Source: Firmicutes bacterium UBA5766 (GTDB lineage: Bacteria > Bacillota > Desulfotomaculia > Desulfotomaculales > Nap2-2B). From it: a DNA stretch of 52,334 nucleotides. Below are positions 33,650 to 42,056 of this stretch, piece after piece. The notes beneath the pieces are model-generated. The model made no database searches and was not told where the DNA came from. It saw only the letters and a list, made by a program, of their open reading frames with translations. The stretch's first letter is position 1. Every line of letters begins with the position of its first letter. The DNA is taken from the NCBI GenBank assembly GCA_002418775.1, contig DIEU01000025.1, positions 1 through 52,334 of the forward strand, read 5' to 3'. The position numbers were made by a program, and so were the translations under genes.

Positions 33650-35440
33650 ATGGAGAACTATTTAAAAGATGACACGGTCGAAACCATCCGCCAACATATT
33701 GAAATTACTGAGCTAATTGGTGAATATATACGTCTTGAGAAGAAAGGCAGGAATCATGTTGGTCTCTGCCCTTTTCACCAGGAGAAAACGCCGTCCTTTA
33801 CAGTGAGCAGTGAAAAACAGATCTTTTATTGTTTCGGCTGCGGTGTGGGAGGAGATATTTTTAAGTTTGTCATGCTTTCTGAAGGGCTGACCTTTCCGGA
33901 AGCTGTAAGGCGGCTGGCTAATAAAGCAGGGGTATTGCCGCCCGTTGCCGACCGGGGCAGGATTGAGAAAAAAAGAAGTCAGGAACGTTTCTGGGAAATA
34001 AATAAAATGGCCAAGGAGTTCTACAGGAATGTCCTGATCAACCGGCAGGAAGGCAAACAGGCCAGGGAATATTTGAAAAACAGAGGCTTGGAAGAAAGGG
34101 TTCAGGAGCTTTTTCAGCTGGGTTATGCGCCTGAGAATTGGACAGATTTAGTAGATTATTTGCAGAAAAAAGGATGCCTATCCGGAGATCTGATTGAGCT
34201 CGGCCTGGCTGCTCAAGGGGACAGGGGCCTGCATAACCGGTTTTACGGGCGAATAATGTTTCCTATTTTTGATATACAGGGACAGGTAATAGGTTTTGGC
34301 GGAAGGACGATGGGTCAAAGCCTGCCGAAATATTTGAACTCTCCTCAGACTCCGGTTTTCAGCAAGGGGCAAGTTTTATACGGATTAAATCTTGCCAGGC
34401 AGGCTTTGCAGAACGGACCTGCAATTGTTATGGAAGGCTATATGGATGTAATAACAGCTCACCAGTATGGTTTTTCCGGAGCGGTTGCTTCTTTGGGGAC
34501 AAGCCTGACGGATGGGCAGTGCAGGGTGTTGCTCCGTTACAACAAAGAAGTTGTTATTGCTTATGACGCAGATACTGCAGGTGTAAACGCAACCCTGCGT
34601 GGTTTGGATCTTCTTCAGGAGTTGGGCGGCCGTGTCCGGGTAATAAGTATCCCGCAGGGAAAAGATCCTGATGATTATATCAGGATGAACGGCAGGCAGG
34701 GTTGGGAGGATCTTCTTAATAAGAGTGAAACATTACTGGAATATAAGCTCCGTCAGGCAAGTCTTGCTGATCAAGATACAAGGCAGATCCTGGATAAGGT
34801 TATTCGAAATATAGCAGTAATGGATAGTGCGGCAGATCAGGAAGAGGGCATCAGAACGGTAGCTTCCTATCTCAATTTAAGCTGGGAAACAGTTACGAGC
34901 GAGCTTGGAAGATATCAGACAGACCAGCGAAAAAAATGGCCAATTCCGGATAAAATTGCTAAAAAAACGCATAATATACTACAAAGACAACTAAATGCCC
35001 GGGAAAATGCCGAGCAGCAGATATTGAGCATAATTTTGCATGAGCCTGAATACTTACCTGTTGTAAAAGAGGAGTTAGGGGAACAGTTTTTGAAAGATCC
35101 GACATTGAATAGAATCTTTTTCTTGATTAACCAAAGCCAGAAGTTGAACCCGGCAGATTTATTGAGCAGACTTAACGATCAAGAAGGTACTGTATTAAGC
35201 AGGCTGTTGATAGATACGCCCGTAAAGACACAGAGCAGGGATGTTTTGAGGGATCTGATAACAGCGTTAAAAACTAACGAACGAAAGACGAAAAGGGTTC
35301 AACTTTTACAGGAACTTACCAGGGCGGAAAAAGCTCAGGACAGTCAGCGGACAGCGGCTATATTACAGGAACTTCAGGAACTCATAGAGGTTGACAGGGA
35401 AATTTCGACCCGCTCAAGAGAGGGGGAAAGAGCAGTATGA
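33650..35440 (+). CDS. dnaG: DNA primase
   Basis: 596 residues. It synthesises RNA primers at the replication fork. The N-terminal CHC2 zinc domain is CPFH...CFGCG (NHVGLCPFHQEKTPSF). The TOPRIM catalytic domain has VMEGYMDVITAHQYG and AYDADTAG. The C-terminal helicase-binding part follows. ATG 33650 follows AAAGGTGATC by 8 nt; a GTG four codons upstream overlaps this site. A 7-bp hairpin ATGCTGG/CCGGCAT lies near 33590. It overlaps sigA by 4 nt. Confidence 0.96.
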   Translation: MENYLKDDTVETIRQHIEITELIGEYIRLEKKGRNHVGLCPFHQEKTPSFTVSSEKQIFYCFGCGVGGDIFKFVMLSEGLTFPEAVRRLANKAGVLPPVADRGRIEKKRSQERFWEINKMAKEFYRNVLINRQEGKQAREYLKNRGLEERVQELFQLGYAPENWTDLVDYLQKKGCLSGDLIELGLAAQGDRGLHNRFYGRIMFPIFDIQGQVIGFGGRTMGQSLPKYLNSPQTPVFSKGQVLYGLNLARQALQNGPAIVMEGYMDVITAHQYGFSGAVASLGTSLTDGQCRVLLRYNKEVVIAYDADTAGVNATLRGLDLLQELGGRVRVISIPQGKDPDDYIRMNGRQGWEDLLNKSETLLEYKLRQASLADQDTRQILDKVIRNIAVMDSAADQEEGIRTVASYLNLSWETVTSELGRYQTDQRKKWPIPDKIAKKTHNILQRQLNARENAEQQILSIILHEPEYLPVVKEELGEQFLKDPTLNRIFFLINQSQKLNPADLLSRLNDQEGTVLSRLLIDTPVKTQSRDVLRDLITALKTNERKTKRVQLLQELTRAEKAQDSQRTAAILQELQELIEVDREISTRSREGERAV

Positions 35441-36531
35441 GGAACGAAATTAATATAGACAGCATCAAGGAACTAATTGAGGAAGGCAGAAAAAAAGGGG
35501 TACTTACCTACACCGAGATTATGGATGGTTTGCAGGGAGCCGATCTTACACCCGAGCAGATAGATGATGTGTATGAAAAGCTGGCCGGCATGGGTATTGA
35601 AGTAATACCTGAAACGCCGGACCTTGAACCAGTAAGCAATCCTGCTTCTTTAGATAATTCGCCTGAAGAAGTCGAGGTTGATTTGAGTGTTCCAGAGGGC
35701 GTAAGCATAGATGATCCTGTGCGTATGTACCTCAAAGAGATTGGAAGAGTTCCCTTACTGGCCCCGGAGGAAGAAGTTGAGCTGGCAAAGCGTATGGAGA
35801 GTGGTGATGAGGAATCCAAAAGACGTCTTGCAGAGGCGAACCTGCGTCTGGTCGTGAGTATTGCGAAGCGTTATGTGGGGCGGGGAATGCTCTTCCTTGA
35901 TCTGATCCAGGAAGGAAATATGGGTCTAATAAAGGCTGTAGAGAAATTTGACTACAGGAAGGGTTATAAATTCAGCACTTACGCCACATGGTGGATTCGT
36001 CAGGCTATTACCAGAGCCATAGCTGATCAAGCAAGGACTATACGAATCCCTGTACATATGGTTGAAACTATAAACAAGCTGGTCAGGGTATCCCGGCAGC
36101 TTTTGCAAGAGTTGGGCAGAGAACCAACGCCGGAAGAGATATCCCTGGAAATGAATATATCGGAGGAAAAAGTAAGGGATATTTTGAAGATAGCCCAGGA
36201 ACCTGTTTCTTTGGAGACTCCGATAGGGGAAGAAGAAGATTCGCATCTTGGCGATTTTATAGAAGATCAGGAAGCGCGAGCGCCTGCTGAAGAAGCGTCC
36301 TTTACTATGCTAAGAGAACAACTGGATGAGGTTTTAACGACTTTAACCGACAGGGAACAAAAGGTGTTGCGCTTGCGGTTTGGGTTGGATGACGGCCGAG
36401 CGCGCACGCTTGAAGAGGTCGGGCAAAGATTTGGCGTAACCAGGGAAAGAATCCGCCAGATAGAGGCCAAGACACTGCGGAAGCTTCGCCATCCCAGCCG
36501 GAGCAAGAAGTTGAAGGACTATCTTGATTAA
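35437..36531 (+). CDS. sigA: RNA polymerase primary sigma factor SigA
   Basis: 364 residues. It directs RNA polymerase to most vegetative promoters. Region 1.2 (DDPVRMYLKEIGRVPLL), region 2 (DLIQEGNMGLIKAVEKFDYRKGYKFSTYATWWIRQAI), region 3 and region 4 (LEEVGQRFGVTRERIRQIEAKTLRKLRHP) are complete. The N-terminal 1.1-like part is short, as in Gram-positives. ATGA overlap with dnaG gives coupled translation. The promoters with TTGACA/TATAAT boxes in this window are the sites it should read. Confidence 0.98.
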   Translation: MRNEINIDSIKELIEEGRKKGVLTYTEIMDGLQGADLTPEQIDDVYEKLAGMGIEVIPETPDLEPVSNPASLDNSPEEVEVDLSVPEGVSIDDPVRMYLKEIGRVPLLAPEEEVELAKRMESGDEESKRRLAEANLRLVVSIAKRYVGRGMLFLDLIQEGNMGLIKAVEKFDYRKGYKFSTYATWWIRQAITRAIADQARTIRIPVHMVETINKLVRVSRQLLQELGREPTPEEISLEMNISEEKVRDILKIAQEPVSLETPIGEEEDSHLGDFIEDQEARAPAEEASFTMLREQLDEVLTTLTDREQKVLRLRFGLDDGRARTLEEVGQRFGVTRERIRQIEAKTLRKLRHPSRSKKLKDYLD

Positions 36532-36634
36532 TTTTTTAAAGGCGCAGTATTGTTATTAGTGTTTCACTTCCGGCTGGAAGGATAATTTCCTAAAGCAGGC
36601 CAGACATATGCGCCTAAGAAGGTGGGAGTTATCT

Positions 36635-37228
36635 TTGCAGCCAGCAAGCGCAGCGATTCTCGCCGGTGGAAAAAGCAAACGGATGGGTAATAATAAGGCT
36701 TTGATCAATATAGGCATAAACAGCCTTGTGGAAACTACAATAAATAAGATCAGGCCTCTTTTTCAGGAAATAATCCTTGTAACTAACAATGTAGAATTAT
36801 ACGATCACCTTAAAATTTCCATGGTTTCCGATATATATAAAAATTGCGGTCCTCTCGGAGGAATTCACGCCGCTTTAAAAGCGGCATCCTGCGAGTTTGT
36901 TTTTGTCGTTGCCTGTGATATGCCTTTTATCGAACCAAAACTCGTAGAGCATATTCTTAAAAGCGCTAATCAGAATTCAGACATAGTTGTACCCAGAATA
37001 GATGAGTATTCAGAACCGTTACACGCTTTGTACAGAAAAGGCTGTTTACCTGTCATCGAATTCTGCCTGAAGAGAGGCGAATACAAGTCTACTTCCATTT
37101 GGCCGTATCTGAGGGTAAAGTATGTTGAGCGGGAGGAAATCAGCAGATTTGCCGATTATATGAAGGTTTTTTATAACATAAATACACCAGTGGATTTAAA
37201 TAAGGCTAAAAAAATATTGGGAGTATAG
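36635..37228 (+). CDS. mobA: Molybdenum cofactor guanylyltransferase
   Basis: 197 residues. It attaches GMP to molybdopterin to make the MGD cofactor. The NTP motif is AAILAGGKSKRMGNNKALI, and VVACDMPFIEPKLV carries the metal-binding aspartate. No moa, moe or mod gene is nearby. TTG 36635 follows AAGGTGGGAG by 7 nt and gives the normal six residues before ILAGG; an upstream ATG at 36608 is possible but has a weak site. It implies that the organism makes bis-MGD enzymes such as formate dehydrogenases. Confidence 0.88.
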   Translation: MQPASAAILAGGKSKRMGNNKALINIGINSLVETTINKIRPLFQEIILVTNNVELYDHLKISMVSDIYKNCGPLGGIHAALKAASCEFVFVVACDMPFIEPKLVEHILKSANQNSDIVVPRIDEYSEPLHALYRKGCLPVIEFCLKRGEYKSTSIWPYLRVKYVEREEISRFADYMKVFYNINTPVDLNKAKKILGV

Positions 37229-37234
37229 ATTAAT

Positions 37235-37765
37235 TTGTCTATATTCAAGTTGTTATATCCCAAGCTTTATGTATCTTCGTTGTTTGAGATTAACGTTAAT
37301 GATCTTTACAAGGCAGGAATCCGGGGTATCCTCTTCGATCTCGACAATACAATTATACCGCAGAATGCGGATGTGTTTTCAGACGAAGTTTGCAGTTGGC
37401 TTAAAGAAATACGCAGCCGCAATTTAAAGGCATGTATTATTTCCAACAACAATGCAAAACGTGTTTCGAAGCTTGCCGGAGAATTGGATTTGCCCGCAAT
37501 CTGTTACGCAATAAAGCCGCGCTGCAAACCTTTCCGAAAGGCGCTTGAACTGCTGGGAACTTATCCCGAACAAACGGCAGTGATAGGGGATCAGATCTTC
37601 ACAGATATTCTTGGCGGCAACAGGCTGGGTATGTTTACTATACTTGTGGCGCCAATGAATGGAAAGGAATTTTGGGCTACACGCCTGATCAGCCGGCAGT
37701 TGGAGAAAATTGTCCTGAATTTATTTAAAAAACAGCCTGTATATACTGAATACCAGCACAAATAG
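37235..37765 (+). CDS. yqeG: YqeG-family HAD IIIA phosphatase
   Basis: 176 residues. HAD motif I is ILFDLDNTIIP (DxDxT-like), motif II CIISNNN and motif III/IV region IKPRCKPF...VIGDQIFTDILGGNRLGM. Homologues of B. subtilis YqeG often precede aroE and other genes of ribosome maturation; its substrate is not known. TTG start, with GGGAG about 10 nt before it. aroE follows 33 bp downstream. Confidence 0.9.
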   Translation: MSIFKLLYPKLYVSSLFEINVNDLYKAGIRGILFDLDNTIIPQNADVFSDEVCSWLKEIRSRNLKACIISNNNAKRVSKLAGELDLPAICYAIKPRCKPFRKALELLGTYPEQTAVIGDQIFTDILGGNRLGMFTILVAPMNGKEFWATRLISRQLEKIVLNLFKKQPVYTEYQHK

Positions 37766-37798
37766 AAGTTTTTTTTAGGAAAAGGGGTTCATATTTAA

Positions 37799-38677
37799 TT
37801 GTTAATAAGCGGCGCAACCCGTGTTTGCGGAATTTTTGGCTATCCTGTCGGACACTCTTTTTCACCGGTCATGCATAATGCGGCCTTTTCTTTTTTGGGG
37901 CTTAATTTTGTCTATGTTCCTTATTGTGTTGCGCCTGAAGAACTGGAGAGCGCAGCCAGGGCGGTTATATCGCTGGGAATGGCTGGCGTAAACATTACAA
38001 TACCCCATAAAGAAAGAATATGCGGCTGCATTGATCAGATAGCACCCGGGGCTAAAATTGCAGGCGCCGTAAACACCATTGTCAATAAAAAAGGAAAACT
38101 GTATGGCTATAACACAGACGGAGCCGGATTTTTGCGTTCCTTAAAAGAAGAAGCAGGTTTTTTACCTGCGGGGAAGACTGTGCTAATCTTAGGCGCCGGA
38201 GGCGCTGCCCGGTCCATCGCTGTTGAACTTGCCATATCGGGGGCGTTGTATATAACCATAGCCAACCGGAAGCCTGAAAGAGCCCTTGCGCTTGCGCAAC
38301 TATTAGCCGGGGAGACTCCGGTAAAAAAAGCTGATACCGTGCGATGGGCCACGCCGGAAATCAAGGAATGTGTTAAAAGGGCTGATTTAATTATCCAGGC
38401 GACTCCTTTAGGTATGTACCCCAATGAAGATGCCTGCCCGGATTTTCCCTTTGAATATCTCCAGCCGGGTCAGGTTGTCTGTGATTTAGTTTATAATCCC
38501 CCTATTACAAAATTTTTAAAAAACACAAGCTTAACTGAAGGAGTTAAAGCGACTAATGGAATAGGAATGCTTCTCTACCAGGGAGTACTTGCTTTCGAAC
38601 ATTGGACAGGTGTGCAGGCCCCTGTAGAAATAATGCGCAAGTCACTGCAGGAGTTCCTTGCCGCAAAAGTTTACTGA
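37799..38677 (+). CDS. aroE: Shikimate dehydrogenase
   Basis: 292 residues. NADPH-dependent reduction of 3-dehydroshikimate. The shikimate-binding opening is VCGIFGYPVGHSFSPVMHNAAF, the catalytic lysine is in NITIPHKE and the NADP site is ILGAGGAARSIAVEL, with the conserved NTDGAGF and NGIGMLLYQG. TTG start after GGAAAAGGGG. It heads aroE-aroC-aroKB. Confidence 0.96.
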   Translation: MLISGATRVCGIFGYPVGHSFSPVMHNAAFSFLGLNFVYVPYCVAPEELESAARAVISLGMAGVNITIPHKERICGCIDQIAPGAKIAGAVNTIVNKKGKLYGYNTDGAGFLRSLKEEAGFLPAGKTVLILGAGGAARSIAVELAISGALYITIANRKPERALALAQLLAGETPVKKADTVRWATPEIKECVKRADLIIQATPLGMYPNEDACPDFPFEYLQPGQVVCDLVYNPPITKFLKNTSLTEGVKATNGIGMLLYQGVLAFEHWTGVQAPVEIMRKSLQEFLAAKVY

Positions 38678-38739
38678 GTTAAACATAACGTCTTAAAATC
38701 TAGTTATTCTTATTTAGAATAATGAGGGGAGTTGTATTT

Positions 38740-39936
38740 GTGCTTCGTTATTTAACCTCCGGTGAATCCCATGGCCCTGCACTTACTGCCTTAATTGAAG
38801 GTTTACCTGCGGGGCTTCCTCTGAGCAAGGACTATATTAATAAAAGACTTGCCAGACGTCAGGGGGGTTATGGGCGCGGAGGCCGGATGGCAATTGAAAA
38901 TGATCAGGTCGTTATTTTAAGCGGGGTACGTGGAGGTATTACAATCGGGAGCCCTGTTGCCTTGCAGATAGAAAACCGTGACTGGATAAACTGGAAAGAG
39001 ATTATGGCGTCCGGCGAAAGCGCAAGCCTGGCTCAAAGAGTGGTTACCCGCCCACGGCCTGGGCATGCTGATCTTGCCGGCGCATTAAAGTATGACCAGC
39101 AGGATATAAGGAATGTTCTGGAACGTGCAAGCGCCAGGGAGACCGCTGCCAGAGTTGCAGTGGGAAGTGCAGCGGAAAAACTGCTCGAAATGCTGGGTAT
39201 TATCGTAATAGGTTATGTTGTGCAAATCGGCGGCATAACCGTCAGTGAAACGTCAGGTTATGCACAGGCCAGCCGAATGGAGCGGACCGATCTCCAAATG
39301 TTTAAAGAAGCACTGTCTGGTTCGCAGCTTTACTGTCCTGATCCAAAAGCGGAAGAGGCCATGAAGCAGGAGATTGATCATGCCAGGGCAGCAGGTGATT
39401 CCCTTGGCGGTGTTTTTGAAGTGTGCGTATTTGGCTTGCCACCCGGTTTGGGCAGTTACGTCCAGTGGGACAGAAGGATGGACGGAAACCTGGCCAGGTC
39501 GCTGATGAGTATACCCTCAATAAAGGGAGTAGAAATCGGACTCGGTTTCGCTGCTTCCCGTTTGCCAGGTTCTTTAGCGCACGATGAAATCTATCATGAA
39601 AAGGGAAAGGGTTTTTATCGTCTTACAAACCGTGCGGGTGGGCTGGAAGGTGGCGTGACTAACGGGGAACCTTTAATTGTAAGGGCAGCCGTAAAACCAA
39701 TCCCAACCCTGTATAAACCTTTGCACAGCGCTGACTTGCTTACCCACGAACCACAACTGGCTTCTGTGGAAAGGGCTGACACCTGTTCTGTACCTGCAGC
39801 CAGTGTAATTGGGGAAGCCGCAGTAGCGTGGGAATTGTCAGCTGCTTTCCTGGACAAGTTTGGCGGTGACACAATTGACGAGCTAAGAAAAAATTACGAT
39901 GCATATCTGTTACGGTTAAGAGAAAGAAGTATTTAA
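38740..39936 (+). CDS. aroC: Chorismate synthase
   Basis: 398 residues. It makes chorismate from EPSP with reduced FMN. The start LRYLTSGESHGPALTALIEGLPAG, the internal RPGHADLAGALKY, RASARETAARVAVG and the C-terminal arginine-rich segment are family signatures. GTG 38740 lies 8 nt after AGGGGAGT; the ATG at 38722 overlaps that site and would add six residues. Followed 18 bp later by the aroK-aroB fusion. Confidence 0.96.
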   Translation: MLRYLTSGESHGPALTALIEGLPAGLPLSKDYINKRLARRQGGYGRGGRMAIENDQVVILSGVRGGITIGSPVALQIENRDWINWKEIMASGESASLAQRVVTRPRPGHADLAGALKYDQQDIRNVLERASARETAARVAVGSAAEKLLEMLGIIVIGYVVQIGGITVSETSGYAQASRMERTDLQMFKEALSGSQLYCPDPKAEEAMKQEIDHARAAGDSLGGVFEVCVFGLPPGLGSYVQWDRRMDGNLARSLMSIPSIKGVEIGLGFAASRLPGSLAHDEIYHEKGKGFYRLTNRAGGLEGGVTNGEPLIVRAAVKPIPTLYKPLHSADLLTHEPQLASVERADTCSVPAASVIGEAAVAWELSAAFLDKFGGDTIDELRKNYDAYLLRLRERSI

Positions 39937-39953
39937 AACAGGCGGATTTTAAT

Positions 39954-41555
39954 ATGGAAAATATAATTTTAATCGGGTTTATGGGAACTGGCAAAACTAT
40001 CATCGGCAGAAGACTCGCCGACCGCCTCAAGTGGGACTTTGTTGATACCGACAGTGAGATAGAGCGCGTTACGGGAAAAACAATACCGCAAATTTTTAAA
40101 CAATTAGGTGAGGCGAGGTTTCGCTCAGAAGAAAAACTGGTTGTCAAAAGACTTAGCAAGGAAAAGCATTTGGTAGTGGCGACTGGTGGAGGGATAGTAC
40201 TTGACAGCGAAAATGTATCCTGTCTAAAAGAAAATGGGATCCTCATCTGTCTTACCGCTGATCCGGAGACAATCCTGAAACGGGTTAAAGCAGGCCGGAA
40301 CCGGCCGCTTCTCAGCGGTACAGAAGATTTAAAACAGAAGATTGAGGAGCTTTTATCCGTACGCTCACAGGCATATGGCGCAGCAGACTTAAATATAGAC
40401 ACAAGTTTCGACGATCCTGACCAGGTGGTTGAAAAAATTATTCAAAATCTCCAGGAGTGTCATAAGATGTCGGCGCCGGAAGATATTTATCTCGATCTTG
40501 CGGAACGGAGCTATCATATCTATATCGGCCAGGGATTAATAAACTCGGTAGGATGTTATCTTAAAGATCTTAATTTAGGGAAAAGTGTGCTCATGGTAAG
40601 CAATCCCAAGGTATTCGGCCTTTACGGCGATTTAGTTAAAGAAAAGCTTTCCGCTGCCGGTTACAGGGTGATCCCGGCGTTGGCGCCGGACAGTGAAGAA
40701 GCAAAAAGCCTTGACATTGCCGGGGAGTTGTATGACCTGGCATATAATAATGAGCTTGACCGCCAAAGCGTGGTGGTTGCCCTGGGAGGGGGAGTTGTAG
40801 GTGACCTGGCTGGTTTTGTAGCTGCAACTTATATGAGGGGGATTGCTTTTGTACAACTGCCGACTACTCTTTTAGCCCAGGTAGACAGCAGCGTAGGAGG
40901 CAAGGTGGCGGTGAACCACCCGCGCGGAAAAAATATCATCGGAGCTTTTTACCAGCCGAAACTTGTTTTATCAGATATAGATTTAATATCTACACTTGAT
41001 GACAGGGAACTCAGGACCGGTCTTGCCGAAGTAATTAAATGCGCCGTTATTGCTGATCATGAGTTTTTTTCATGGCTCTTTGATCACATCGGCGACTTGC
41101 TTGACAGACAGCCTGAGGCGCTGGCAAGGGCAATCTCAGCTTCCTGCAAAATAAAAGCAGAAGTTGTTCAGGAAGATGAAACGGAAAGAGGACGCCGTGC
41201 TATTTTAAATTTTGGCCATACAGTAGGTCATGCCATAGAAGCATTGTCGGGTTATAATCTATACCGTCATGGAGAAGCGGTAGCGATAGGGATGGCGGTC
41301 GAATCCCGCCTGGCCAATATAATCGGTATTTTAACACAGGAAGAAGAAAATCGTATTCTTGGTTTGATTAAGAAGACAGGCCTGCCTTCAGAATTACCCG
41401 GGCAGATTCCGATTGATCAGATTCTACTTTCTATTTTAAAGGATAAAAAAGTAATCGACAGGGAATATACATTTGCTTTGCCAGTAAGAATTGGGAGGGC
41501 TGAAGTTATAAAGGGCGTTCCAGAAGAAGCCCTGCTGAGCGTATTTAAAAAATAA
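39954..41555 (+). CDS. aroKB: Bifunctional shikimate kinase / 3-dehydroquinate synthase
   Basis: 533 residues. The first ~170 are shikimate kinase (P-loop GFMGTGKT at residues 8-15, DTDSEIE, VVATGGGIVL, NRPLL). The rest, from about 175, is dehydroquinate synthase (VVALGGGVVGDLAGFVAA, LPTTLLAQVDSSVGGK, LAEVIKCAVI, NFGHTVGHAIE, RHGEAVAIGM). The two catalyse steps 5 and 2 of the shikimate pathway. Within the linker ATG 40467 (KMSAPEDIYL) has AGGAG 9 nt before it, so a separate AroB polypeptide could also be made. Such fusions are known in some Clostridia. No frameshift is present at the join. Confidence 0.95.
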   Translation: MENIILIGFMGTGKTIIGRRLADRLKWDFVDTDSEIERVTGKTIPQIFKQLGEARFRSEEKLVVKRLSKEKHLVVATGGGIVLDSENVSCLKENGILICLTADPETILKRVKAGRNRPLLSGTEDLKQKIEELLSVRSQAYGAADLNIDTSFDDPDQVVEKIIQNLQECHKMSAPEDIYLDLAERSYHIYIGQGLINSVGCYLKDLNLGKSVLMVSNPKVFGLYGDLVKEKLSAAGYRVIPALAPDSEEAKSLDIAGELYDLAYNNELDRQSVVVALGGGVVGDLAGFVAATYMRGIAFVQLPTTLLAQVDSSVGGKVAVNHPRGKNIIGAFYQPKLVLSDIDLISTLDDRELRTGLAEVIKCAVIADHEFFSWLFDHIGDLLDRQPEALARAISASCKIKAEVVQEDETERGRRAILNFGHTVGHAIEALSGYNLYRHGEAVAIGMAVESRLANIIGILTQEEENRILGLIKKTGLPSELPGQIPIDQILLSILKDKKVIDREYTFALPVRIGRAEVIKGVPEEALLSVFKK

Positions 41556-41560
41556 GCTTC

Positions 41561-41989
41561 TTGTCCTGCTTTACCGCAAATTGTTTTTCTTTTTTCATAT
41601 TAAATGACTATCTGATTGAACTTGCCGAGATAGTAGATAAGGCTGTGGATGACTTTCTGCTGAAAAAGGATTATACAGAATTTATTTATCTTTTAAGACG
41701 CTATACAGAGACAAACGAATCCAGGGCTGACTTTATACATGTAGTATCTTATCCGGAAGGGTTTTTCAGACTTTTCGATAAACGCGGAAAAGCAATCAAG
41801 AGCGGCTTGTTATTGGAAGGAGCAGGCTGTGAACAAGGCCAGGACGAGGTTAGTTACGAGGATCTCTTAATCAGCCTGCTGGTTTCGCTAGTCCCGAGAC
41901 AAAAAGAACAACTTAAAATTTGGACTACGCTTCCCGGCGCTGATGCGCCTCAAACAGTTCCCTCGTTTATCCCCGGGTTCACTTGTTGA
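41561..41989 (+). CDS. Protein of unknown function after aroKB (142 aa, start unclear)
   Basis: I do not recognise the family. From residue 17 the codon pattern is that of a real gene (LIELAEIVDKAVDDFLLKKDYTEFIYLLRRYTETNESRADFIHVVSYPEGFF), mainly helical and acidic, without membrane or metal motifs. The 5' end is odd: no ATG, GTG or convincing ribosome binding site. The coordinates use the first in-frame TTG. It may be translated by coupling from aroKB (5 bp upstream) or be a slightly damaged gene. Confidence 0.55.
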   Translation: MSCFTANCFSFFILNDYLIELAEIVDKAVDDFLLKKDYTEFIYLLRRYTETNESRADFIHVVSYPEGFFRLFDKRGKAIKSGLLLEGAGCEQGQDEVSYEDLLISLLVSLVPRQKEQLKIWTTLPGADAPQTVPSFIPGFTC

Positions 41990-42015
41990 CAGATTTCTTT
42001 CTATCTGGTTATATT
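41986..42015 (+). promoter_or_regulatory. Sigma-A promoter of thrS
   Basis: TTGACA (41986-41991), an 18-bp spacer and TATATT (42010-42015). The leader to the ATG is about 35 nt. Confidence 0.75.
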
Positions 42016-42056
42016 AAATAAACATTATAAAAATCACTTACAGGAGTTAGAAACAA

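Noticed and set aside
39740..40402. 220-codon open frame on the minus strand across aroC and aroKB
   Set aside because: It is antisense to two certain genes with full family motifs, has no ribosome site, and its translation is low-quality (serine-, arginine- and leucine-rich).
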